Source: Rhizobium leguminosarum bv. trifolii WSM2297
Lineage (GTDB): Bacteria; Pseudomonadota; Alphaproteobacteria; Rhizobiales; Rhizobiaceae
Direction: 5' to 3'
NCBI RefSeq assembly: GCF_000271845.1
Contig: NZ_JH719395.1
Span: 1,074,466 to 1,138,465, forward strand
Length of the DNA stretch: 64,000 bases
A model generated the notes under the pieces. It searched no databases, had not been told where the DNA came from, and saw only the letters and a program-made list of their open reading frames with translations. Both the position numbers and the translations under genes were made by a program. This document shows, in pieces, positions 20,963 to 31,201 of this stretch; the stretch's first letter is position 1; each line of letters begins with the position of its first letter.

Positions 20963-23566
20963 TCAGCTGTCCAGCGTCTCCTTCACCACAACAGCAAGCT
21001 GCTTCAGCGAGAACGGCTTCGGCAAAAACCCGAATTTCGACTCCGGCGGCAGATTGCGGGCAAAGGCGTCCTCGGCATAGCCGGAGACGAAGATGAATTT
21101 CATGTCGGGATAGGTCTTGCGCAGCTCGCGCAGCAGCGTCGGGCCGTCCATTTCCGGCATCACCACGTCGGAAACGACGATGTCGACCTTGCCGTCGAGC
21201 TCTTCCATGATGCTGAGCGCCTCGACGCCTGAGCCTGCCTCGTGCACGGTATAACCGCGCGTTTCCAGCATGCGCTTGCCGCCACGGCGCACCGCCTCCT
21301 CGTCTTCGACGAGCAGGATGACCGCCGATCCCGTCAGGTCCTCCGGCTGCTGCGCGGTTGGCGCCTCCGGCCGCACGCCGATCTCGGCGACGGCGCTGTC
21401 GATCGCACCGGCTTCAGCGGCCACCGCCGGCTCCGGGATGTGACGCGGCAGGAAGACCCGGAAGGTCGTGCCCTTGCCGACTTCGGATTCCGGCTGGATA
21501 TAGCCGCCCGACTGCTTGACGATGCCGTAAACCATGGCGAGGCCGAGGCCGGTGCCCTTGCCGACATCCTTGGTGGTGAAGAAGGGCTCGAAGATCTTGT
21601 CCATGATTTCCGGCGCGATACCGGTGCCGTTATCGGCGACTTCGATCAGCACCATGTCTTCGGCCGGCATATAGGAATAGTTGAAGGCGGAGACTTCGGC
21701 GGCGGTCAGGTTTCGGGTGCGCAGCGTCAGCGTGCCGCCCTCGGGCATCGCGTCGCGCGCATTGACGCAGAGATTGATCAGCACTTGTTCGAACTGCGAC
21801 AGATCGGTTTTGACAGGCCAGAGGTCGCGGCCATATTGCACGTCGAGCTTGACATTGGTGCCGGAGAGCAGCCGGTCGACCAGCATGCGCAAGTCGCCGA
21901 CAACATCGGTGAGGTTGAGCACCGAGGGCCGCATCGTCTGCTTGCGCGAGAAGGCGAGCAGCTGGCGCACCAGCACCGCGGCGCGGTTGGCGTTGCGCTT
22001 GATTTCCATCAGGTCGGCGAAGCTCGCATCGGCCGGCCGCGCCTGCAATAGCAGGTGGTCGGAGGAAAGCAGGATCGCCGTCAGCACATTGTTGAAATCA
22101 TGGGCGATGCCGCCGGCAAGCGTTCCCACGGCATTCATCTTCTGCGTCTGCGCCATCTGCGCTTCCAGCGCCTTCTGCTCGGTCACCTCGACGGCATAGA
22201 CGATCGCCGCCTCCTCGGGCGCCTCGTCGCTCTGGTCGATGACGGCATTGACATAGAAGCGGAAATAGCGCGCCTCGTCGGTCGGCGTGCGGGTATCGAG
22301 GGGCGCGATGTCGCCCTGCCGATCCTTGGCCGCCGCCAGCGCCTCGGCCAGCTGCGGCCGGTCGCTCTCCTGCACGATGGTTTCGAGATGCGGCGCCTTT
22401 TCGAGGTCGTCGCGCGAGACGACGCCGGAAAACAGCTTCAGGAACGGCGCATTGGTTCGCAGGATGCGCCCCTCGCCGTCGACCGAGGCAATCGCCATCG
22501 GCGTGTTGTTGAAGAAGCGGGTGAAGCGCATGGCGGCGGCCGAAGCGGACTGGCCGCCGGCCTCGCTCTTTTCGCGCCCCAGCACGATCGTCCGGCTTTC
22601 GCCGGGTGCGCCGTCGCGCATCGAGGTGACGCTGTGAATGATCTGCACCGGCAGGCTCTGGCCGTTGGTCTTGCGCAGATCGAGATCGAGGGTCACGGTC
22701 TTTTTCAGGCCGGGTTCGGCCTGCACCGACTGGATCAGCGCCAGCCCCTCGCCCGCCACCACGTCGCCGATCGTCATCGAGCCCGGCACGAATTTGGTGA
22801 GATCGAGGCCGAGCCACTCGGCAAGCGTCGCATTGAGATAGAAGATCTCGCCCTTCCTCCCGGCTGAGAAGAAACCGGCTGGCGCATGGTCGAGATAGTC
22901 GATCGCGTTCTGCAGCTCCTTGAAGAACCGCTCCTGGTCGTCGCGCTCGGTGGTGATGTCGGTGATCTGCCAGATCTGCCGCGGCTTGCCGCCGTTTTCC
23001 TCCGGCTGCAGCAGCCGCGCCTTCAGCCGGTACCAATGCGCGCCGGAGCTGTTGCTGCCAGGGCCGACGGCGCGCAGCAGGCGGAATTCCTCCCGGCCTT
23101 CCTTGCCTTCGCGCAGGCCGTTGACCAGCCTGTAGAGCGCCTCGTTGGATTCGCGGTGGCGCGACAGCAGGGTTTCCAGCGTCTGCACCTCGGTCGCCTT
23201 GCGCGCGCCGGTCAGCGCGCCATAGGCGGCATTGGCATAGATGATCCGACCCTTTTCGTCGGTGATCAGCGTGCCGTCGGGATGGCTGTTGAGGAAGGCG
23301 CGCGCCAGGCTGTCGGACTGGCGCTGCGGCATCACCTCGATGAAGCCGATAACCGAGGATACCAGGAAGAAGATGCCGACCATGGCGAGCACGCCGAGGC
23401 CGCCGAGCACGACCTCATTGTCGAGCGATCTCTTGAAGACGACGAATCCGCCGGCGGCTGCGATCAGCACGAGGGCCAGCAGAAGGATCCGCAAAACCGT
23501 GCCAGAACGCCCCCCACGATCCACAAGCGGTGCGTTATAATCGTCGGCCTGACGCGGTTTCGTCAT
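20963..23566 (-). CDS. cckA: Hybrid histidine kinase CckA (cell-cycle kinase)
   Basis: An 867-residue hybrid kinase. Two transmembrane segments lie at about residues 24-44 and 52-76. PAS-type domains fill about 85-470. The HisKA box [11 protein letters not shown] contains the phospho-accepting His489, and the HATPase blocks are [23 protein letters not shown] and [17 protein letters not shown]-terminal receiver carries Asp800 ([11 protein letters not shown]). This is the CckA layout of Alphaproteobacteria, in which the phosphate passes via ChpT to CtrA and CpdR to control replication and division. The ATG at 23564-23566 has GAGGAA before it. The 3' end faces psuG across a repeat pair. Confidence 0.95.
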   Translation of the reverse strand: MTKPRQADDYNAPLVDRGGRSGTVLRILLLALVLIAAAGGFVVFKRSLDNEVVLGGLGVLAMVGIFFLVSSVIGFIEVMPQRQSDSLARAFLNSHPDGTLITDEKGRIIYANAAYGALTGARKATEVQTLETLLSRHRESNEALYRLVNGLREGKEGREEFRLLRAVGPGSNSSGAHWYRLKARLLQPEENGGKPRQIWQITDITTERDDQERFFKELQNAIDYLDHAPAGFFSAGRKGEIFYLNATLAEWLGLDLTKFVPGSMTIGDVVAGEGLALIQSVQAEPGLKKTVTLDLDLRKTNGQSLPVQIIHSVTSMRDGAPGESRTIVLGREKSEAGGQSASAAAMRFTRFFNNTPMAIASVDGEGRILRTNAPFLKLFSGVVSRDDLEKAPHLETIVQESDRPQLAEALAAAKDRQGDIAPLDTRTPTDEARYFRFYVNAVIDQSDEAPEEAAIVYAVEVTEQKALEAQMAQTQKMNAVGTLAGGIAHDFNNVLTAILLSSDHLLLQARPADASFADLMEIKRNANRAAVLVRQLLAFSRKQTMRPSVLNLTDVVGDLRMLVDRLLSGTNVKLDVQYGRDLWPVKTDLSQFEQVLINLCVNARDAMPEGGTLTLRTRNLTAAEVSAFNYSYMPAEDMVLIEVADNGTGIAPEIMDKIFEPFFTTKDVGKGTGLGLAMVYGIVKQSGGYIQPESEVGKGTTFRVFLPRHIPEPAVAAEAGAIDSAVAEIGVRPEAPTAQQPEDLTGSAVILLVEDEEAVRRGGKRMLETRGYTVHEAGSGVEALSIMEELDGKVDIVVSDVVMPEMDGPTLLRELRKTYPDMKFIFVSGYAEDAFARNLPPESKFGFLPKPFSLKQLAVVVKETLDS

Positions 23567-23873
23567 GTATTCCTCACATAAGCCCCTCCAGCTTCGTAGC
23601 ACGAACACGAAGCGGGAATCAGGCACTCTTTCCTTCTTAGCAATTTGCCGCGTCGGCAAAAACACCGACGGCCGGCAAGACTGCTTGAATTCACAGGCAA
23701 CAGCGCCATCTGCCCCTGAACGCTGAGGCGGCTGCCCGTGCGCAAGGTCGCCGGGCGCCCAAGCAGCGGAACACGAAATCGCGTTCTCCCGTGACTGGAC
23801 AGCACCGGCGGCCCTTGCCTAAGGAACGGAAAAGTCGTCAATATGTGCCGAATATGAAATGGAGTGAGTGATT
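23567..23873. other. Divergent intergenic region, cckA / FliO-like gene
   Basis: A 307-bp stretch that must hold the promoters of both divergent genes. I see no clear RNA gene, long hairpin or TTAA-N7-TTAA site in it; open frames here are short and lack support. Confidence 0.6.
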
Positions 23874-24923
23874 ATGTTGGATGATGTTGTCGGAGCTTAT
23901 GGCAGCCGTTTTCTGCTTGCCGCCGGTGGCGTCGGTCTGGCGCTTCTCCTGCTCATCCTGGTGCTCTGGGTGATCCGCAGCCGGGCGCCCTCGCCCTTCG
24001 TGCGCGGCGGCCGCAACCGCCAGCCCCGTCTGCAGGTGCTGGATGCCGCTGCCGTCGATACCCGTCGCCGGCTGGTGCTGGTGCGCCGCGATGACGTCGA
24101 GCATCTGATCATGATCGGCGGCCCGAGCGATATCGTCATCGAAAGCCGTATCCTGTCCGCAACGGCCGAACAGCCGGCAACCGCCGACCGCCCGCAACAC
24201 CTAGAACAGCCTCCAATATCCCCGGCGCGCCCGGAAACGCCACCGGTTTCTCCGCCCCGCATCGCAGTTGCAGCGCCAGTCGCAACCCCTGCCGCAGCCA
24301 GGGTCGAACCGCCAGCCGAGCCTTCCTTCCCCGCACCGGTTTCGCCGGAGCCGCGCCCGCGCCCCGAACCGCAGGCCCAGCCGACCGTGGCACCGCCGGT
24401 GGCGACGAGCCCTCTTCCGGCAAACCCCGTGACAGCGCCCTTGTCGGCCGAACGCGACATTCCTCCGCCTGCCCCGCCACAGCCGCGCCCGCCGGAGCGT
24501 ACCGTCGCTCCCCCGGTCGCGCCCGCAGCCTTCCACGATACCGCAAGTGCGGCCGAGATTCTCGATGCCGCCCGCCAGCGCGTGCTGCCGCAGCAGCGCA
24601 TCGAACCCGAGGTCTCGGCACCATCTGTCCAGGACATGCCGGCCGCAGCGCGCGGCCTACCTGGAATGGACGATGCGCCCGCACCGCCGATCCGCGGTGA
24701 TTTCCAGCGCGTGCTGGAAGAGGAGATGTCGAACAATCTGATGGCCGAACGTATCGTCCCGGTGCCGGCAAACCAGGCCCCGCGCCAGGCCATGCCGCAG
24801 CCGCAGCCGGGCAACCTGCCACGCCGCGATCCGGAGCTTCCCCCGATCACCGGCGCCGATACGGAGCTGCAGAAGGAAGTCGCCCGCATCTTCGGCGAAA
24901 TGAGCGTCAATCGCGACAAATGA
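23874..24923 (+). CDS. FliO-like membrane protein with long Pro/Ala-rich tail
   Basis: A 349-residue protein. Residues about 8-32 form one transmembrane segment. The next 60 residues (RLQVLDAAAVDTRRRLVLVRRDDVEHLIMIGG) match the small cytoplasmic domain of FliO, a flagellar export-apparatus assembly factor. The remaining 250 residues are low-complexity Pro/Ala/Glu, ending in a short charged segment (TELQKEVARIFGEMSVNRDK). No flagellar gene is nearby, so a flagellar role is uncertain; such FliO-like proteins also occur outside flagellar clusters. ATG at 23874 is preferred over GTG at 23868 because GGAG is nine bases before it. It is divergent from cckA. Confidence 0.75.
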   Translation: MLDDVVGAYGSRFLLAAGGVGLALLLLILVLWVIRSRAPSPFVRGGRNRQPRLQVLDAAAVDTRRRLVLVRRDDVEHLIMIGGPSDIVIESRILSATAEQPATADRPQHLEQPPISPARPETPPVSPPRIAVAAPVATPAAARVEPPAEPSFPAPVSPEPRPRPEPQAQPTVAPPVATSPLPANPVTAPLSAERDIPPPAPPQPRPPERTVAPPVAPAAFHDTASAAEILDAARQRVLPQQRIEPEVSAPSVQDMPAAARGLPGMDDAPAPPIRGDFQRVLEEEMSNNLMAERIVPVPANQAPRQAMPQPQPGNLPRRDPELPPITGADTELQKEVARIFGEMSVNRDK

Positions 24924-24971
24924 GGGCAACGCGCCCGCGTCACACCGGGTTGCCGCCATTTGAAGTTGCAT

Positions 24972-24995
24972 AAAAGCCGCAATGCGCGGCTTTTT
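24972..24995 (+). terminator. Rho-independent terminator of the FliO-like gene
   Basis: AAAAGCCGC (24972-24980) pairs with GCGGCTTTT (24986-24994) around a five-base loop and is followed by T, 48 bp after the stop codon. Confidence 0.88.
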
Positions 24996-25322
24996 CAGTT
25001 TCCGAATGTCTCGGACCTCCCCATCACGCCGATCATTTGATATCGATCGGGGTGAAGAGCGTTGGCGCATCTGAGGTTGCACTTTGCCTAAGTAAAGACC
25101 GGTCTCACTCCAGTTTCACCCGTACTGCCGTAGCGTCACGCTGGCGGCATGCGAACATGTTCATCGGGTGGTGGCGAGAGACCGGTTTGGCATTGTTACA
25201 ATGTGCCATGTGCAGCTCCGCTGTCTCAGCTCTTCAGCCGCCCACAACATCGCCACACCGCGCCCGAAAGGGTTTTCTCATGCACCATCTTGGTGGACTT
25301 CCGAACGGAAGACCAAGACGAT
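24996..25322. other. Intergenic region before the DUF1062 gene
   Basis: About 327 bp without a convincing gene. It contains an inverted pair of ACCGGTCTC (25098-25106) and GAGACCGGT (25178-25186), 71 bp apart, which could be regulator sites. The promoter of the following gene presumably lies here. Confidence 0.5.
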
Positions 25323-25967
25323 ATGTGCAAGACGCTTCGGGTCCGATGGACCATTATTCCCAAGACAGCTCCCCAGCCTTGGATTGCCTGCGGCGGATGC
25401 GGCGGCCTGAGAGCCTTCCAATCCAGCGGCAAGATCCGGCTCAACGCCAACGGCCGCAAGCTCGATGCCTGGCTTATCTACAAATGCCTGATCTGTGAAA
25501 GGACGTGGAACCGGCCGATCATCGAGCGCCGCAATGTCCGCGACATTGATCCTGCGATCCTTGACGCGCTGCAATCGAACGATCCGGACTGGATCCAGGC
25601 GGAGAGCTTCAACCTCGATGCTCTCCGGCACAAATCGCTGCGTGTCGACGAGTTTGCCGAATTTGAGATCGCCAAGGAGATGCAGCACGAAACTGCAGAT
25701 TGGACGAAATTGGCAATCGAACTGGCGGTCCCGGTCCCAACCAGCACACGCCTCGACCGTCTGCTGGCCTCGGAACTGAAGCTTTCACGCTCGAGGCTGC
25801 AGGCTCTTCACGCAGACGGCATGCTTCGAACGGATCCTGAGAAAGCAGACATTCTGCGACGACGAATCAGGAACGGCACCCTTGTCACGATCGACCTCTC
25901 CGTGGAGGCCGGGCACGAGCAATCGTGGAAACTTCTGGCGACAGGTGATCCTGCCGTGGAGCAGTGA
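25323..25967 (+). CDS. DUF1062 domain-containing protein
   Basis: A 214-residue cytoplasmic protein of the DUF1062 family. The N-terminal half holds two paired-cysteine motifs (CGGCGG and CLIC), suggesting a zinc-bound ribbon. The C-terminal half (TSTRLDRLLASELKLSRSRLQALHADGML, then RIRNGTLVTIDL) resembles an S4-like RNA-binding fold, so a role in RNA or translation is possible but not shown. The frame is open from 25149; I chose ATG 25323 (MCKTLRVRWTI) because the family starts there. A strong hairpin separates it from dksA, which is convergent. Confidence 0.85.
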   Translation: MCKTLRVRWTIIPKTAPQPWIACGGCGGLRAFQSSGKIRLNANGRKLDAWLIYKCLICERTWNRPIIERRNVRDIDPAILDALQSNDPDWIQAESFNLDALRHKSLRVDEFAEFEIAKEMQHETADWTKLAIELAVPVPTSTRLDRLLASELKLSRSRLQALHADGMLRTDPEKADILRRRIRNGTLVTIDLSVEAGHEQSWKLLATGDPAVEQ

Positions 25968-25975
25968 TCAACGAC

Positions 25976-26002
25976 AAGCGCCGCGATCCGATCGCGGCGC
26001 TT
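25976..26002. terminator. Hairpin terminator between convergent DUF1062 gene and dksA
   Basis: AAGCGCCGCGAT (25976-25987) and ATCGCGGCGCTT (25991-26002) form a perfect twelve-pair stem with a three-base loop. The T content after it is low on both sides, but position and strength suggest a two-way terminator. Confidence 0.75.
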
Positions 26003-26029
26003 GTTCTGCTCATGTCTGCATGAAAACCA

Positions 26030-26449
<420 letters not shown>

Positions 26450-26725
26450 CGCGATTCTCCTGAAGAACATCTCATCTGGGCGGGTGTATATCCCAAGCGC
26501 TAGCCGCGATTCAAGCCAAATACGACAGGTAAACAGATTTTTAAATCTGTTACAATTTTAGGCTAACGACCTATTTTGTCATGGTTATTCCGCCCACCGT
26601 TTTCTTCTTCGCCTTCAAAACGCCGTGTTGTCAGCCACGTTTTGGGCAGTTGCGGCATGGCTGGCGATTGACGGCGGCCAAGCGCAACCGCTACTGAAAA
26701 GACCCGCCCGATCCTGGATTTGCCC

Positions 26726-27220
26726 ATGACCGTACCGCTGCCTCCGCCCAACCGCATCTACCTCCTGCGCCATGCCGAGGCCGCCTGGGCCGAACCCGGA
26801 CAGCGCGATTTCGACCGGCCGCTAAACGAAAAGGGCTATGGCGATGCCGAGATCATTGGCGACAAGGCCGCCGACAAGGGCTATCGTCCCGATCTTCTGA
26901 TCAGTTCAACGGCGCTGCGCTGCCGCGGCACCGCCGATGCGGTCCATCGGGCGATGGGCCTCACGCTCGAGGTGCGTTATGTCGATGTACTCTACAACGC
27001 CACGGTCGATAACTATCTCGAAATCGTCGATTCGCAGGATGAGGCGGCCGTCATGCTGGTCGGCCACAATCCAACCATGGAGCAGGCGCTGGAAGCGCTG
27101 ATCGGCCATGAGGCGATGGTCAGCGCCCTTCCAGGCGGCTTCCCGACGGCCGGCCTTGCCATCGTCGATTACGACGCTGCCGCCGCCGGCTGGCGTCTCA
27201 CCGATTTCGTCGTCGTCTGA
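26726..27220 (+). CDS. Histidine phosphatase (SixA-like)
   Basis: A 164-residue histidine-phosphatase-superfamily protein of the short SixA type. The catalytic RHAE motif is in IYLLRHAEAAW, and the second catalytic His is in MLVGHNPTME. SixA in Escherichia coli removes phosphate from histidine phosphotransfer domains; whether this homologue acts on a phosphorelay protein here is not known. ATG 26726 was taken; a TTG lies two codons upstream. It precedes ycjX by 75 bp on the same strand. Confidence 0.88.
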   Translation: MTVPLPPPNRIYLLRHAEAAWAEPGQRDFDRPLNEKGYGDAEIIGDKAADKGYRPDLLISSTALRCRGTADAVHRAMGLTLEVRYVDVLYNATVDNYLEIVDSQDEAAVMLVGHNPTMEQALEALIGHEAMVSALPGGFPTAGLAIVDYDAAAAGWRLTDFVVV

Positions 27221-27295
27221 AAGCTTTCGCGCCGCGTCTTTTTCGGGCGGCGCGCCCTTCCTATATTGCCGGCAGTCACCAACCGGAATTGCGCC

Positions 27296-28771
27296 TTGCC
27301 GCCACGCCTGACATCTTTTGCCGACGATGCCCGCATCGCCCTCGACAATCTTGCCGATCGCGCGAGCGGCCTTGTCAATCCGACCGTGCGGCTCGGCGTC
27401 ACCGGCCTCTCCCGCTCCGGCAAGACGGTCTTCATCTCCTCGCTGGTGCACAATCTGCTGCATGGCGGCCGCCTGCCGCTGTTCGAGCCGGTGCAGTCGG
27501 GCCGCGTCTCGGCGGTGCGGCTGGAGCCGCAGCCCGACGATGCCGTGCCACGCTTCCAGTACGAAGATCATATCCGTGCGCTGGTGAAGGATCGTATCTG
27601 GCCGGATTCGACCCGCGCCATATCAGAACTGCGCATCACGCTGGATTATCAGAGCGCCAGCGGCTGGAACCGACTGTTTTCGCCCGGCCGCCTGTCGATC
27701 GACATCGTCGATTATCCCGGCGAATGGCTGCTCGACCTGCCGTTGCTCGGCAAGGATTACCGCACCTTCAGCGAGGAAACGATCGCGCTGGCGCAAACCG
27801 GCGTGCGCTCCGAATTGTCGCGCGGGTGGCTGGCGCTGACACATGCCGCCGATATCCAGGCCGGCGCCGACGAGATGGTCGCCCGCGACCTCGCCACCGC
27901 CTTTGCCGATTATCTCAAGGCCTGCAAGGCCGACGAACGCTCGCTCTCCACCCTGCCGCCCGGCCGCCTGCTGCTGCCCGGCGATCTCGACGGGTCGCCG
28001 GCGCTGACCTTCGCGCCGCTGGCGCTGCCGCCGGACGGCCGTCCCGGCCGCAACTCGCTCTGGACGATGATGGAGCGGCGTTACGAGGCCTATAAATCCG
28101 TTGTCGTCAAACCCTTCTTTCGCGAGCATTTCGCCCGGCTCGACCGCCAGATCGTGCTGGTCGATGCGCTGCAGGCGATGAACCGCGGCCCCGAAGCCGT
28201 CCAGGATCTGGAACGGGCGCTGACCGATGTGCTCGCCTGTTTCCGCCCCGGCACCAATTCGCTGCTCTCCTCGCTGCTCGGGCGCCGCATCGACCGCGTG
28301 CTGGTTGCTGCCACCAAGGCTGATCATCTCCACCACGAAAGCCACGACCGGCTGGATGCGCTGACCCGCCGGCTGGTCGATCGCGCCATCGACCGCATCG
28401 GCATGGCCGGCGCCGGCATCGACGTCATGGCGCTCGCCTCCGTGCGCGCCACTCGCGAGGCATCTGTCAAGCGCGACGGCCATGAGCTGCCAGTCATCGT
28501 CGGCACGCCAATGGACGGCGAAACCATCGCCGGTGAGCGTTTCGACGGCCAGAGAAAGACCGCGATCTTTCCCGGCGACCTGCCTGAGGATCCGGAAAAC
28601 CTGTTCGACCGGATCGCCTCCGGCGAGCCCGGCCTGCATCTGCCCGATGTCAATGTCGTCAGGTTCCGCCCGCCGCAACTTGAGGAAACCGGCGGCGGCA
28701 TCAAGCTGTCGGTGCCGCATATCCGCCTCGACCGCGCCATGCAGTTCCTGTTCGGAGACCGTCTCGCATGA
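27296..28771 (+). CDS. YcjX-family P-loop GTPase-like protein
   Basis: A 491-residue member of the YcjX family (formerly DUF463). The Walker A motif is GVTGLSRSGKT, followed by a conserved VDYPGEW switch-like motif and VLVAATKADHLHHE. These proteins are stress-linked, with a P-loop but unknown biochemical function. No ATG opens the gene: the frame begins at TTG 27266 and another TTG at 27296 has GGAA at useful spacing; I chose the latter. It overlaps the next gene by four bases (ATGA), the same pairing as E. coli ycjX-ycjF. Confidence 0.88.
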   Translation: MPPRLTSFADDARIALDNLADRASGLVNPTVRLGVTGLSRSGKTVFISSLVHNLLHGGRLPLFEPVQSGRVSAVRLEPQPDDAVPRFQYEDHIRALVKDRIWPDSTRAISELRITLDYQSASGWNRLFSPGRLSIDIVDYPGEWLLDLPLLGKDYRTFSEETIALAQTGVRSELSRGWLALTHAADIQAGADEMVARDLATAFADYLKACKADERSLSTLPPGRLLLPGDLDGSPALTFAPLALPPDGRPGRNSLWTMMERRYEAYKSVVVKPFFREHFARLDRQIVLVDALQAMNRGPEAVQDLERALTDVLACFRPGTNSLLSSLLGRRIDRVLVAATKADHLHHESHDRLDALTRRLVDRAIDRIGMAGAGIDVMALASVRATREASVKRDGHELPVIVGTPMDGETIAGERFDGQRKTAIFPGDLPEDPENLFDRIASGEPGLHLPDVNVVRFRPPQLEETGGGIKLSVPHIRLDRAMQFLFGDRLA

Positions 28772-29847
28772 GCAAGCCCCCCTCCGATCCGCCGCGCCGC
28801 CCACCTGCCGCCTTCACCTTCGAGGATGAGGCCACAGGGCCGCGCGACAATGGCCGCCAGGCAGAGCAGCGGCGCAAGCCGGAAAGCTTTTCCGAAAACA
28901 TCGTCGTGACGGCTGATGAGGATGATCCCTTCCTCAATCCCGATAAGGATCTGAGCGCGGTTCCGGTCGCAACGCCGCTGAGGAGGCGAACCTCCTTCGG
29001 CAAGATCGCCGCCGGCGCTTTCGGCATCCTGCTGTCGCTTGGCATCGGCCTCTGGACCGATAGCCTGATCCGCGATCTCTTCACCCGTGCCGACTGGCTG
29101 GGTTACGCGGCGCTTGCCGTGCTTGCGGTCGGCATCCTTGCCGTGTTTGCCCTCGTCATCCGTGAGACAGCCGGCATGATGCGCCTTGCCGCCGTCCAGG
29201 CGATCAAGGCCGAAGCGGAAGCTGCGATTGCCGAAACCCGGCCGGCAAAGGCGCGCGCCGTCATCGCCCGCCTCACCACGCTGCTTTCGGCCAATCCCGA
29301 GACATCGAAGGGCCGCGCCACGCTGAAGGCGACGGAAGGCGAGGTGATCGACCCCCCGCATCTGATTGCGCTTGCCGAACGTGAATTGCTCGCGCCCCTT
29401 GACCGCAAGGCCCGCGCGCTGATCGTCAACGCCTCGAAACGCGTCTCGATCGTCACCGCCGTCAGCCCGCGCGCCGTGGTCGACCTGCTCTATGTGCTCT
29501 ATGAGGCCGTGCGCCTCATTCGCGCCATGGCCGAACTTTACGGCGGCCGCCCCGGCACCCTCGGCATGTTCCGTCTGCTGCGCGACGTGCTGGCGCATCT
29601 TGCCGTCACCGGCTCGATCGCCGTCGGCGACAGCCTCGTCCAGCAGGTGCTCGGCCATGGGCTGGCCTCCAGGCTCTCGGCTCGGCTTGGCGAAGGCGTC
29701 ATCAACGGCCTGATGACCGCCCGCATTGGAATCGCGGCGATGGATCTCTGCCGCCCGCTCGCCTTCCATGCGCTGAAACGGCCGGGAATCGGTGATTTCA
29801 TCGGCGATCTGACGCCCTCCATGTCACCGCGCGGCAACACTCCTTGA
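28768..29847 (+). CDS. YcjF-like DUF697 membrane protein (TIGR01620 family)
   Basis: A 359-residue protein with a polar, Pro-rich N-terminus (1-70), two transmembrane segments (about 75-100 and 110-135) and a C-terminal DUF697 region (AVVDLLYVLYEAVRLIRAMAELYGGRPG). This is the partner of YcjX in many proteobacteria, and its start overlaps the ycjX stop by four bases, so the two are translationally coupled. The function of the pair is not established; envelope-stress response is a common association. No terminator is obvious after it. Confidence 0.87.
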   Translation: MSKPPSDPPRRPPAAFTFEDEATGPRDNGRQAEQRRKPESFSENIVVTADEDDPFLNPDKDLSAVPVATPLRRRTSFGKIAAGAFGILLSLGIGLWTDSLIRDLFTRADWLGYAALAVLAVGILAVFALVIRETAGMMRLAAVQAIKAEAEAAIAETRPAKARAVIARLTTLLSANPETSKGRATLKATEGEVIDPPHLIALAERELLAPLDRKARALIVNASKRVSIVTAVSPRAVVDLLYVLYEAVRLIRAMAELYGGRPGTLGMFRLLRDVLAHLAVTGSIAVGDSLVQQVLGHGLASRLSARLGEGVINGLMTARIGIAAMDLCRPLAFHALKRPGIGDFIGDLTPSMSPRGNTP

Positions 29848-30057
29848 TCGACGAGGCTAATCCCCAAGCCTTGCCTTCCCCGGCGTAATGTCGAAAAACT
29901 TATAGCAGATTCAAAGATCTATCAGTGACTATTTAAGACCGTCGTCGCGCGAAAACCCTGTATCGCCGTGCATTTCGGCACAATCGAAAGGAAGGATTAA
30001 CCATTATTCGGCAAAACTTGCAGCCAGTTCTTGAGTGGCGCTTGCCAAGGAAAATCC

Positions 30058-30609
30058 ATGTATTCGCGCAAGTTTCTTATCATATGCGGCCTGGCCGCCG
30101 CGGCATTGTCTCCCGTCGCAGATGTCGCTCCGGCAGCCACCGCTGCAACCCGTGACAAGGCGTTCTTCGATTCCGTCGCCGGCTCCTGGAAGGGCCCGGG
30201 CGAAATCGTCGCCGGCAAGTACAAGGGCACGAAATTCACCTGCAACCTGATCGGTGAACCCACAGGCGACAGCGGTGCCGGCATCAAGCTCGACGGCACC
30301 TGCCGCGTCGGCGTCTTCAAGCAGCCGATGACCGCCGTCATTTCGCAGTCGGGGTCGACCTACAAGGGCAAGTTCCTCGACGGTGCGGCCGGCAAGGGTC
30401 TTGACGTCGTCTCCGGCGCCGTCAGCGAGGATACCGTCGTCGTCGGCATCAACCGCGCCAAGCTGAACGGCGCGATGATCGCCCGCGTGCGTGATGACAA
30501 GACGATGAACGTCACCGTTTCGGTCAAGGTCGAAAGCCAGATGATCCCGGTCATCGGCCTGACGCTGACCCGCCAGGTCGACGAGATGGCCGTCGGTTCG
30601 ATCCAGTAG
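30058..30609 (+). CDS. Secreted hypothetical protein
   Basis: A 183-residue protein with a signal peptide (residues 1-32, ending around AATAATRD). The mature part has the features of a small beta-rich, lipocalin-like domain: SVAGSWKGPGEIVAGKYKGTKFTC near its start, and alternating hydrophobic strands with a pair of cysteines (FTCNL and GTCRV). ATG 30058 has AAGGAAAA before it. Similar proteins are conserved in rhizobia without known function. A terminator follows. Confidence 0.8.
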   Translation: MYSRKFLIICGLAAAALSPVADVAPAATAATRDKAFFDSVAGSWKGPGEIVAGKYKGTKFTCNLIGEPTGDSGAGIKLDGTCRVGVFKQPMTAVISQSGSTYKGKFLDGAAGKGLDVVSGAVSEDTVVVGINRAKLNGAMIARVRDDKTMNVTVSVKVESQMIPVIGLTLTRQVDEMAVGSIQ

Positions 30610-30636
30610 ATAATCGCAGAGCGGATTTTCCTGAAG

Positions 30637-30657
30637 CGGCGGGTCTCCCGCCGTTTT
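30637..30657 (+). terminator. Rho-independent terminator
   Basis: CGGCGGG (30637-30643) pairs with CCCGCCG (30647-30653) around a three-base loop and ends in TTTT, 27 bp after the upstream stop. Confidence 0.8.
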
Positions 30658-30676
30658 CCGTTTCAGGATCTCCGCC

Positions 30677-31201
30677 TCAGATTTGCCACCAGTCGGGGTT
30701 GTTGTCGGCAACCTCGATGCCCGCCACTTCCGCATCCGGCAGCCAGTCGCTGACCGCCCTGCCCTTGACCAGCAGACCCGGCGCGATATCGGCAAGCGGC
30801 ATCAGCACGAAACCGCGATCGGTCATGCGCGGATGCGGCAGTTCCAGCCGCGGCGCCTCCTGGATGACGTTGCCATAGGTCAGCACGTCGATATCGAGCG
30901 TGCGCGGACCCCAGCGCTCGACACGCTCGCGTTTCATTTCCCGCTCGATCGACAGGCAGACATCGAGCAAAGCCTCGGGCTCCAGCCGGGTTTCGACGGC
31001 AGCGCAGGCGTTGAAGAAGAAGGATTGGTCGGTCTTGCCCCAGGGCGGCGTGCGGTAGAGTCGCGAGACCGCCGTAACCCGGCAGTCATCTCGTTCGTCC
31101 AGCCGCTGCAGTGCGGCGGCCATCGCCTTGACGGGATCGCCGATATTGCCGCCGAGGCCGAGTGTGGCCGATTGCCAAGCGGCCTCAGGCAAAGTGCTCA
31201 A
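30677..31201 (-). CDS. folK: HPPK (6-hydroxymethyl-7,8-dihydropterin pyrophosphokinase)
   Basis: A 174-residue enzyme that transfers pyrophosphate from ATP to 6-hydroxymethyl-dihydropterin, the step before FolP. Typical features are LGLGGNIGDP near the start, SRLYRTPPWGKTDQSFFFNAC, and the signature RWGPRTLDIDVLTYG, which holds the two Mg-binding aspartates. HPRMTDRGFVLMPLADI completes the core. Its start overlaps the end of folB by 17 bases. It is the last gene of folP-folB-folK. Confidence 0.96.
   Translation of the reverse strand: MSTLPEAAWQSATLGLGGNIGDPVKAMAAALQRLDERDDCRVTAVSRLYRTPPWGKTDQSFFFNACAAVETRLEPEALLDVCLSIEREMKRERVERWGPRTLDIDVLTYGNVIQEAPRLELPHPRMTDRGFVLMPLADIAPGLLVKGRAVSDWLPDAEVAGIEVADNNPDWWQI

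Noticed and set aside
23874..24923. Considered as a TonB or other Pro-rich energy-transducing protein
   Set aside because: The region after the single membrane segment matches the FliO domain, and no TonB-type C-terminal domain follows the Pro-rich tail.
28324..29769. A 481-codon minus-strand frame across ycjX and its partner
   Set aside because: Both plus-strand genes have recognisable motifs and a four-base overlap; the minus-strand product has no family resemblance.
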